Assembly (NCBI GenBank): GCA_005887855.1
Contig: VBQB01000175.1
Span: 1-13,823, forward strand
Source of the DNA: Verrucomicrobiota bacterium
GTDB lineage: Bacteria; Verrucomicrobiota; Verrucomicrobiae; Chthoniobacterales; UBA10450
Direction of reading: 5' to 3'
Length of the DNA stretch: 13,823 bases
The first letter of the stretch is position 1. Each line of letters starts with the position of its first letter. Made by a program: the position numbers and the translations under genes. The notes below the pieces were generated by a model, which was not told the origin of the DNA, did not search any database, and saw only the letters and a program-made list of their open reading frames with translations. This document shows positions 1-5,676 of the stretch, one piece after another.

Positions 1-1
1 C

Positions 2-853
2 GGCCCGCACACCGATATCATGGGTCCTGACATGGGTACTAACGAACAGATCATGGCGTGGTTCATGGACACTTACTCGGTCTACATGGGCTACGCGGTG
101 AGCGAAATCGTTACCGGAAAACCGGTCGCCATCGGCGGTACCGAAGGCCGTCGCGAAGCGACTGGGCGCGGCGTCGTTTACCTGATCGAGCGCGCCATGA
201 GCATGTTGAAACTGGATCCCGAAAAGTGCACGGCGATCGTGCAGGGATTCGGCAATGTCGGTTCGGTCGTGGCCCTCTCGCTCGCTTATAAAAGCGGTGT
301 CAAAGTCGTCGGCATTAGCGATCACACGGTGGCGATTTACAATCCGAAAGGGATCGACATAAAAGCTGCTGAGCAGCACGTCTTCAAGAAGCGAAACTTG
401 AGAGCGTTCGACCAAGCGAACCATGTCGACCCAAACGAGCTGCTCACGATGAAATGTGATGTGCTGATTCCAGCTGCGGTGGATCGCGTCATTACGGAAA
501 AAAATGCTGCGAAATTACAGTGCCGTATTTTGGCTGAAGCCGCCAATGGACCGACGACACCGGGAGCAGACCTCATTCTCGAGCCACGATGGGATGAAAT
601 ATTCGTGATTCCCGACATCCTGTGCAACGCCGGCGGCGTGATCGTTTCGTACTTCGAATGGGTGCAGGGTCTGCAGTCGTTTCTGTGGACGGAAATGGAA
701 GTGACCGACAAACTCTTCCGCATTCTTGAGCATTCGTTTGCGCAAGTGATTAAACGGGCGAAAGAACACAAGATTTCCCATCGCACAGCAGCCATGGCTA
801 TCGGCGTCGAGCGCGTCATTAAAGCCAAACAAATGCGCGGCTTGTTTCCATGA
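2..853 (+). CDS. gdhA: Glutamate dehydrogenase, C-terminal part (5' end outside window)
   Basis: Oxidative deamination of glutamate to 2-oxoglutarate (or the reverse) in the cytoplasm, linking amino-acid breakdown to the TCA cycle. The frame is open to the left edge, so the Met at position 20 is internal; relative to the usual 410-430 residues, roughly 130-150 N-terminal residues are missing. Visible are the catalytic-Asp region GPDMGTNEQIMAW, the loop GGTEGRREATGRGV, the dinucleotide-binding motif QGFGNVGS (around 245-268), and the family motifs LAEAANGPTTPGAD and IPDILCNAGGVIVSYFEW. After the second Rossmann strand the sequence reads VVGISD; an acidic residue there usually goes with NAD rather than NADP, but this is inference. 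The gene ends 6 bases before the epimerase-like gene, suggesting co-transcription. Family identity is secure; the symbol (gdhA, gluD or rocG) is a naming choice. Confidence 0.96.
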   Translation, partial: GPHTDIMGPDMGTNEQIMAWFMDTYSVYMGYAVSEIVTGKPVAIGGTEGRREATGRGVVYLIERAMSMLKLDPEKCTAIVQGFGNVGSVVALSLAYKSGVKVVGISDHTVAIYNPKGIDIKAAEQHVFKKRNLRAFDQANHVDPNELLTMKCDVLIPAAVDRVITEKNAAKLQCRILAEAANGPTTPGADLILEPRWDEIFVIPDILCNAGGVIVSYFEWVQGLQSFLWTEMEVTDKLFRILEHSFAQVIKRAKEHKISHRTAAMAIGVERVIKAKQMRGLFP

Positions 854-859
854 GTCGCG

Positions 860-1807
860 ATGAAGTTTTCCCATTGCGAAGAGCAGCGAGACGATCGACA
901 CCTCGACATTTTGATCGATGAAGAGAATGGTCTCCGAATCATCGTTTCGCGTCTGGGTGCGGAACTAATCAGTCTCGCCAGGGTAAATGAGGTTGGCGCC
1001 TGGACTGGCTTTGTTTATCGGGACAACGATCTGTCGGTGCCGTCCCAGGGATGGGCGAACCATGCCACTGTGATGGGCTATTATCTTCACCGGCTCAAGA
1101 ATGGACGCAGTTTGTATCGGGGTCGCGAAATCAAGGGCGGCAACCACGGCTTTCTTCGTTCTAAAACGTGGCACTTTGTTGGATCCACGATCGAAGGGAG
1201 CGGCGCCTCATTGAAATATCGGATTACGCCGCAGGATTTTTCGCCAACTGAATACCCGCTGAAAGTGAGCGTGGATTTAACCTACACGATCGACCTGAAT
1301 AAAGTGAGCGTTCTTTTCGAGTTTCGAAATGACGACCCTGAGCTGACCGCGCATGTCGCATTTGGATTGCATCCGGGATTCGCTGCGACTTCCTTCGAAA
1401 CCTTTCGTTTGCAAATGCCGCCGGGTTGTTACCGCCGGCATTTTTCACCGGGAGACTATCTCTCTGGCGAAACCCGAGACTTCGATTTTCCGGGCGGAGA
1501 AATGCCGTTTCCCAGAAATGAATTGCCTGGGTCCTGCATCCTCGAGTTTGTCGATGTGCCGCTGCGTGAATTTTGCTACGTCGATCCACCAAGCGGACGC
1601 TGGGTAAGTGTGGATTTAACCGGCGTGCCTTATCTCACTTTGTGGTCCGATGGCGGACCGTTTCTTTGCATCGAACCCTGTTGGGGCCTGACCGACCATC
1701 ACGAACAGCGCGCTTTTGAAGATAAGGAAGGCATTCACACAATTTCGCCCGGCGGGGAATTGCGCACCTCTTTCGGCATGACGCCGCAACTTGCTTCTTG
1801 CGATTAA
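860..1807 (+). CDS. Aldose 1-epimerase-like protein (galactose mutarotase superfamily)
   Basis: A 315-residue cytoplasmic protein of the mutarotase/DUF4432-like beta-sandwich superfamily, which interconverts the alpha and beta anomers of sugars. The expected active-site pieces are in order: HGFLR with His96, FGLHPGF with His171, and CIEPCWGLTD with Glu272 as the likely catalytic base. Length matches the roughly 290-340 residues usual for the family. It more closely resembles the LacX/YeaD-like branch than classical GalM, so the true substrate may be a phosphorylated or unusual sugar. The ATG at 860 is the only Met before the conserved start of the fold (ILIDEENGLRIIVSRLGAE), but no good Shine-Dalgarno precedes it, so translation may be coupled to the glutamate dehydrogenase stop 6 bases upstream. 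The metabolic link to that enzyme is unclear. Confidence 0.85.
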   Translation: MKFSHCEEQRDDRHLDILIDEENGLRIIVSRLGAELISLARVNEVGAWTGFVYRDNDLSVPSQGWANHATVMGYYLHRLKNGRSLYRGREIKGGNHGFLRSKTWHFVGSTIEGSGASLKYRITPQDFSPTEYPLKVSVDLTYTIDLNKVSVLFEFRNDDPELTAHVAFGLHPGFAATSFETFRLQMPPGCYRRHFSPGDYLSGETRDFDFPGGEMPFPRNELPGSCILEFVDVPLREFCYVDPPSGRWVSVDLTGVPYLTLWSDGGPFLCIEPCWGLTDHHEQRAFEDKEGIHTISPGGELRTSFGMTPQLASCD

Positions 1808-1810
1808 CCG

Positions 1811-1862
1811 GATAACTGACAACTGACGACTGACCGCCACGCCGTAGCCTCGGCGAAGGCGG
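1811..1862. repeat. Short intergenic repeat: 7-bp tandem units plus a Gly/Ala-codon-like hairpin block
   Basis: Bases 1812-1832 are three copies of a 7-bp unit (ATAACTG, ACAACTG, ACGACTG). They are followed by the block GCCGTAGCCTCGGCGAAGGC (about 1841-1860), which has overlapping self-complementary pieces (GCCT/AGGC). Both look like dispersed intergenic repeats known from memory in several soil bacterial genomes, whose spurious translations read SCQLS and AFAEATA. The block fills most of the 71-base gap between the epimerase-like gene and the 304-residue unknown gene. Whether it is repeated elsewhere in this genome cannot be seen from the window. Confidence 0.5.
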
Positions 1863-1878
1863 GACCTCTGCCTTTATT

Positions 1879-2793
1879 ATGCCAGCCGCTTCGCTTCGGG
1901 CTTTGCTCGCACATTCGATTGATTACGCGGGAATGTTCCCTCCATGCAGTCTCGATCTCGAGTCGGCCCTGAGCCATCAAGCGCAATATGTCCGTTCAGC
2001 CGACGCGTGGATGTTGAGTGCCTTCGTTCTTCCGGTCGGGCAGTTCGACGCGCCCAAACAAATTCTTTCGCAATTCGATCCCCAACATCCACTACGCGTG
2101 TCCGCGCTTGGGCCAAAGACAGAAAATGCATTCGCTTTTTGTGAGGCCATCACAAAAACCGATGCGGCCATTCGTTCGTTGTCCAGGTGCAACGTCGATC
2201 TTGTCTCTGTCAACCAGCTGGAAATGTTTTTGCCCGATGATGTCGATCTTGAGTTACTGAATGAGGTGCGACCGGTCATCGGGAGTTTGCCAGCATTTTG
2301 GGAGGCACCAGCCAACAGAGCCGAACAGACAATCGCGTTGCTCGCGGAGCACAATTCCGACGCTGACACGCCAACATTCGGTTACAAATTGCGCACTGGC
2401 GGTGTTACGGTCGACACATTTCCAACTTCCGCCGAGATCGCGAAGGCGTTGGTTGCCCCGGCTACCCATCAAGTCTCGATCAAGTTCACGGCAGGATTGC
2501 ATCATCCAATTCGGAAGTACCGCGAAGAAGTGAAAACCAAGATGCACGGTTTTCTCAACGTGCTCGGCGCAGCGGTATTGGCAGCCGAGCACAAATGGGA
2601 TGAGAAACAAACGGCAGCCATGCTTAACGATGAGGATGCGAAATCATTTTCATTCGATGACGAATTTTTCAGCTGGCGCGAATGGAAGATCAACATCAAA
2701 CGGCTGAGAGATCGTCGGAAATTCATAACTTCGTTTGGCAGCTGCAGTTTCGATGAACCGCGTGAAGATTTGCGCACGTTGAATTTGTTGTAG
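1879..2793 (+). CDS. Conserved protein of unknown function (DYAGMFPP / AGLHHP family)
   Basis: A 304-residue soluble protein with no signal peptide or membrane segment. I do not recognise a characterised function. It has strongly motif-like stretches: DYAGMFPP (residues 15-22), YKLRTGG (169-175), KFTAGLHHPIR (202-212), MHGFLNVLGAA (222-232) and SFGSCSFDEPREDL (285-298). I recall proteins sharing these motifs in Acidobacteria, Planctomycetes and Verrucomicrobia, always as hypothetical. The alternation of short strands (LRVSALG, VDLVSVNQ, VSIKFTAG) with helices would suit a (beta/alpha)8 barrel; the paired His of AGLHHP and the lysines before RTGG and FTAG are plausible active-site residues. 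These are inferences. It sits directly before fumarylacetoacetase on the same strand. The ATG at 1879 is the first in frame but has no clear ribosome binding site. The stop codon lies inside a terminal inverted repeat (see 2788-2915). Confidence 0.85.
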   Translation: MPAASLRALLAHSIDYAGMFPPCSLDLESALSHQAQYVRSADAWMLSAFVLPVGQFDAPKQILSQFDPQHPLRVSALGPKTENAFAFCEAITKTDAAIRSLSRCNVDLVSVNQLEMFLPDDVDLELLNEVRPVIGSLPAFWEAPANRAEQTIALLAEHNSDADTPTFGYKLRTGGVTVDTFPTSAEIAKALVAPATHQVSIKFTAGLHHPIRKYREEVKTKMHGFLNVLGAAVLAAEHKWDEKQTAAMLNDEDAKSFSFDDEFFSWREWKINIKRLRDRRKFITSFGSCSFDEPREDLRTLNLL

Positions 2794-2915
2794 GGCTTCT
2801 GTGTTAGACGCCATTGGGTTAGCGTTTCACAGAATGGAGTCGGGCAGCCGAGCGACGTAGACGGGCAGCGCGAACAGGTGAGCGAGCTGGCGCGAGCGAA
2901 TCAAACGCCCTACAA
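2788..2915. mobile_element. Candidate miniature element bounded by 9-bp inverted repeats
   Basis: TTGTAGGGC at 2788-2796 is the exact reverse complement of GCCCTACAA at 2907-2915. Immediately inside, a few more positions pair imperfectly. The 128-base interval holds direct copies of GGGCAGC (2842-2848 and 2863-2869) and runs of gagcg/gcgag sequence. It encodes nothing convincing and occupies nearly the whole gap between the unknown gene and fumarylacetoacetase. The left repeat contains the TAG stop (2791-2793) of the upstream gene. The layout resembles a MITE or other non-autonomous interspersed repeat; no clear target-site duplication is visible. A large transcript hairpin between the genes is the alternative. 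Confidence 0.4.
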
Positions 2916-2927
2916 TTCTTCTTCGCC

Positions 2928-4214
2928 ATGCCTCTCCAATCTTTCATCGAAGTCGCACCCGAATCGCATTTTCCCATCCAGAATCTGCCCTTTGGAATCT
3001 TCAAACCGAAACAGGGCGTACCGCGTGTTGGAGTTGCGATCGGCGATTTGATTGTCGATCTTTCGATTCTGGAAGAGCTGGGACATTTCCGTTCGCCGGA
3101 GTTTCAAGAACCTGTCCTGAGCGAAAGCCGAATGGAGCGACATGTTTTTGCGGAGAATTCCCTGAACGCGTTTCTTGCCCTTGGGCGACCGGCCTGGCGC
3201 AAGGCGCGCGAAGTCATTCAACATCTTCTCTCCGCCGAAATACCAACTTTACGCGACGATGCGAAATTGCGCGCCCGGGTTTTCCACGCGCAAAAAGATG
3301 TCGTGATGCAACTGCCGGCGCGCATTGGCAATTACACCGATTTCTATTCATCGTATCATCATGCCCACAATGTCGGCACGATGTTGCGTGGCCCGGAAAA
3401 CGCGTTGATGCCGAATTGGAAATGGCTGCCGGTCGCATATCACGGACGCGCCAGCTCAATTGTCATCAGCGGCACGGACGTGCGGCGGCCAAGCGGGCAG
3501 ATCAAGCTACCTGATGCATCCGCACCGGTTTTCGGTCCGACTAAGAATCTCGATTACGAACTGGAAATGGCGTTCCTAATTGGACCTGGCAATTTGCTCG
3601 GCGAGCCGGTGCCAGTCGATCGTGCGATTGATCACATCTTCGGCTTTGTTTTAATGAATGATTGGAGCGCGCGCGATGTGCAGGCTTGGGAATATCAGCC
3701 CCTCGGTCCGTTTCTGGCCAAGAATTTCTGCACAAGTATTTCGCCATGGGTGGTGACGTTGGAAGCGCTCGAATTTTTTCGCAAACCATTACCGCTGCAA
3801 GACCCGGAGCCGTTGCCATACTTGCGACAAAAAAATGAGTCCACTTTCGACATCCATCTTGAAGCGCATCTGAAAACTTCATCGATGGATGCGCCGCAGA
3901 TCGTCACGCGGACGAATTTTCAAAATCTTTACTGGAGCGTTGCGCAGCAGCTTGCGCATCACACTGTCAACGGCTGCAATCTGGAATCGGGTGATTTATT
4001 GGCGAGCGGAACGATCAGCGGCCCGACAGAAGAGTCGCGCGGTTGCATGTTGGAATTGACTTGGCGCGGTGCGAATCCGCTGAAATTACCGAATGGCGAA
4101 ACGCGCAAATGGCTCGAAGACGGCGACGCGCTTGGCATCACCGGCTGGTGCGAAGGCGACGGATACCGCGTTGGCTTCGGCGAAGTTAGCGGACGCGTGC
4201 TACCAGCGAATTGA
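2928..4214 (+). CDS. fahA: Fumarylacetoacetase
   Basis: Hydrolyses fumarylacetoacetate to fumarate and acetoacetate, the final step of tyrosine/phenylalanine breakdown through homogentisate. The 428 residues match the 415-430 of full-length enzymes. By alignment with mammalian FAH the active site is intact: Asp138 in DFYSS and catalytic His145 in YHHAHNVG, metal ligands Glu211 and Glu213 in LDYELEMAF and Asp245 in NDWSARD, and substrate contacts Arg154, Tyr171, Gln252, Tyr256 and Lys265 (PLGPFLAKNF). The C-terminal GDLLASGTISGPTEES block is also present. An N-terminal SH3-like domain precedes residue about 120. The start at 2928 has no strong Shine-Dalgarno and follows the repeat-like element by 12 bases. 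Homogentisate dioxygenase and maleylacetoacetate isomerase are not in the window. Confidence 0.97.
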   Translation: MPLQSFIEVAPESHFPIQNLPFGIFKPKQGVPRVGVAIGDLIVDLSILEELGHFRSPEFQEPVLSESRMERHVFAENSLNAFLALGRPAWRKAREVIQHLLSAEIPTLRDDAKLRARVFHAQKDVVMQLPARIGNYTDFYSSYHHAHNVGTMLRGPENALMPNWKWLPVAYHGRASSIVISGTDVRRPSGQIKLPDASAPVFGPTKNLDYELEMAFLIGPGNLLGEPVPVDRAIDHIFGFVLMNDWSARDVQAWEYQPLGPFLAKNFCTSISPWVVTLEALEFFRKPLPLQDPEPLPYLRQKNESTFDIHLEAHLKTSSMDAPQIVTRTNFQNLYWSVAQQLAHHTVNGCNLESGDLLASGTISGPTEESRGCMLELTWRGANPLKLPNGETRKWLEDGDALGITGWCEGDGYRVGFGEVSGRVLPAN

Positions 4215-4347
4215 TCTCAAGGGGCTGATTGCTTGGACTTCGCTGCGAAATCGTGACTGCGTGGTGGCGATGAGGAAAAGATAAATGGAGGCATACGAAC
4301 CCCGCTCCTTTCGATTTATAGAGCTGTTAACGCTCGGCGATTGGTGA

Positions 4348-4695
4348 ATGAAACTTTACGGGATTGCGTGGCGACGGGAATTGCCGCGAGCGCACCTGCT
4401 TGAAGCGGCAAAGCGGATCGCGGCCAAAGTGCTAAGGAATGCCGTCCGGAACAATTACAAGGTAGGGTTTATCGGTGTCCACGATGGCAGAAACGCATGC
4501 CTGGTGTTCGTCGATTACTGGGGAAATGAGGACGAGCTGTTTCATGATGTATTTCTCCCGCGCTCCGATAATCCGGACCACGCTGGCTCCGGCGACAAGC
4601 TCCGATTTATCGGTCTGCGTTTGGGATTTGCACCTCCAATCGTTCGAGCGCACTGCCTGGATCAAATACATCTTGCGCAAGGCAAACGCGCCTGA
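4348..4695 (+). CDS. Small conserved protein of unknown function, probably frameshifted
   Basis: The open frame gives 115 residues. The first 80 or so look genuine, with the motif ACLVFVDYWGNEDELFHDVFL around residues 50-70, which I recall from uncharacterised bacterial proteins (a VFVDWW...ELHHHV-like pattern). From about residue 82 the frame turns into unstructured-looking sequence, while the +1 frame over the same DNA becomes convincingly protein-like (see 4589-4738). The natural product would therefore be about 130 residues, and this frame carries the wrong C-terminus. Either one base was gained (or two lost) around 4575-4600 in evolution, or there is a sequencing/assembly error. The ATG at 4348 is the first credible start; the ribosome binding site is weak. 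No signal peptide or membrane segment. Function unknown. Confidence 0.6.
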   Translation: MKLYGIAWRRELPRAHLLEAAKRIAAKVLRNAVRNNYKVGFIGVHDGRNACLVFVDYWGNEDELFHDVFLPRSDNPDHAGSGDKLRFIGLRLGFAPPIVRAHCLDQIHLAQGKRA

Positions 4696-4738
4696 CTTTC
4701 ATGGTTATCTTGGCGAGCGACTCAATGAAAAGGCCTAG
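4589..4738 (+). pseudogene. Out-of-frame 3' part of the gene starting at 4348
   Basis: In the frame one base ahead of the 4348 gene, the sequence reads SSDLSVCVWDLHLQSFERTA and continues WIKYILRKANAPDF...LGERLNEKA to a TAG at 4736-4738. From memory, the VCVWDL...FER.AWI...DL.AYL pattern is the usual C-terminal half of the same uncharacterised family as the upstream part. Joining residues 1-80 of the 4348 frame to this piece gives a coherent protein of about 130 residues. This is family recollection plus reading of the frames, not an alignment. Confidence 0.5.
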
Positions 4739-4757
4739 AAGCGCAGACGCTAGCGCT

Positions 4758-4770
4758 ATTGTTCAACAAT
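4758..4770. promoter_or_regulatory. Perfect 13-base dyad upstream of the HdeD-like gene
   Basis: ATTGTT-C-AACAAT is a perfect inverted repeat with a single central base, 112 bases before the HdeD-like start codon and just after the frameshifted gene ends. Directly before it is AGCGCT (4752-4757), itself a palindrome. The size suits a dimeric repressor or activator site, but no known consensus is claimed. Confidence 0.25.
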
Positions 4771-4870
4771 GGGCGAAATTCCTGATTTTTAGCTTGTCGG
4801 AGATTATTCGCGACCTTAAAACGGAGCGGTAAATCAAGCGGGCGTTGCTTCCGTACAATCGAAATTCTGA

Positions 4871-4878
4871 AAAGGAGG
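4871..4878 (+). promoter_or_regulatory. Strong Shine-Dalgarno for the HdeD-like gene
   Basis: AAAGGAGG followed by AACT and then the ATG at 4883. This is the only near-perfect ribosome binding site in the window; the other genes here have weak or no visible one. It fixes the start codon and suggests high translation. Confidence 0.85.
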
Positions 4879-4882
4879 AACT

Positions 4883-5431
4883 ATGATTGAAGCTTTGAAA
4901 CGTAATTGGTGGGTTCTGGTGATAAGGGGCATCTGTGGAATTGTTTTCGGCGTTATTGCGTTTGCTTATCCCGGTTTAGCTCTTGCGACGCTTGTCATCT
5001 TATTCGGAGCGTGGGTGTTAATCGATGGCGTATTTCGCATTGTCGGCGCGACTGCAGGTCGCGCCTCTGATCCGGACTGGGGCTTCCATCTCATCATCGG
5101 ACTTCTCGGCGTTGTCGTCGGCTTCCTCACATTCCGCGCGCCCGGAATAACCGCGCTGATACTGGTCATCTACATCGGCGCTTGGGCGCTCATGATCGGG
5201 GCGGTTGAAATCGCGTTGGCAATCAAACTGCGCAGGGAACTCAAGGGCGAATGGCTTCTGGTCCTTATGGGCCTCGTATCGATTATCTTCGCCGTGTTAC
5301 TTCTATGGAATCCGGGGCCGGGCGCTCTCGCTCTACTTTGGCTCATCGCTTCCTACGCGATCGTGCTTGGTGTTTTAGCGATCTTTTTTGGCTTCCGATT
5401 GCGCAGTCTGCGGACGCCGCTTCCGTCTTAA
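4883..5431 (+). CDS. HdeD family (DUF308) membrane protein
   Basis: A 182-residue inner-membrane protein. Six hydrophobic segments can be read at about residues 9-30, 34-55, 66-86, 90-112, 123-142 and 147-172, arranged as three helical pairs with internal similarity (repeated G.....FGV.AF.YP-like turns). This is the DUF308/HdeD layout; Escherichia coli HdeD is linked to acid resistance at high cell density, but in other phyla the role is untested. The short cytoplasmic N-terminus MIEALKRNWW is typical of the family. It is a monocistronic-looking gene with its own strong ribosome binding site and an intergenic region of 144 bases upstream that includes the dyad at 4758-4770. A role in envelope or stress physiology is inferred from the family. 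Confidence 0.88.
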   Translation: MIEALKRNWWVLVIRGICGIVFGVIAFAYPGLALATLVILFGAWVLIDGVFRIVGATAGRASDPDWGFHLIIGLLGVVVGFLTFRAPGITALILVIYIGAWALMIGAVEIALAIKLRRELKGEWLLVLMGLVSIIFAVLLLWNPGPGALALLWLIASYAIVLGVLAIFFGFRLRSLRTPLPS

Positions 5432-5577
5432 TTAGGAGCTGACGCGAATTCCCACAGGACGGTGAATGACAATCGCGCGGTCCGGCAGCTCAGGGATGCG
5501 AATAGCTGCGTGGTTTTTCTCGCGCCCAAAAGCGCGCGAATCTGCTGGTTTTCTTGCCGGCGATACGACCTCGTGGG

Positions 5578-5595
5578 ATTAATTGGACGATTAAT
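5578..5595. promoter_or_regulatory. ATTAAT dyad upstream of the hybrid kinase
   Basis: Two copies of the self-complementary hexamer ATTAAT (5578-5583 and 5590-5595) separated by TGGACG, giving an 18-base dyad 81 bases before the kinase start. It is AT-rich within a GC-rich surround. It could be an operator or part of a promoter. The rest of the gap 5432-5676 shows a 6-bp hairpin TCGCGC/GCGCGA (5520-5539) without a T tract, and nothing else recognisable. Confidence 0.25.
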
Positions 5596-5648
5596 TTACG
5601 GCGCTGGACTATGAGGCTTCTGATCTTACGCGTCGAATTCGCGACAGC

Positions 5649-5666
5649 GAAGGTGAGTCCACCTTC
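5649..5666 (+). promoter_or_regulatory. Leader hairpin covering a Shine-Dalgarno-like sequence before the kinase
   Basis: GAAGGTG (5649-5655), loop AGTC, CACCTTC (5660-5666): a perfect 7-bp stem with a 4-base loop ending 10 bases before the ATG at 5677. The 5' arm contains AAGGTG, the only purine-rich ribosome-binding-like sequence near the start, so the stem could hide it or reposition it. An in-frame TAA at 5668-5670 rules out an earlier start for the kinase. Confidence 0.35.
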
Positions 5667-5676
5667 TTAATCGTTC

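Noticed and set aside
515..942. Open frames on the - strand across the glutamate dehydrogenase end
   Set aside because: They are shadows of the well-supported + strand gene and carry no motifs of their own.
5520..5539. TCGCGC/GCGCGA hairpin after the HdeD-like gene as a terminator
   Set aside because: Only 6 bp, no T tract on either strand, and about 90 bases beyond the stop codon.
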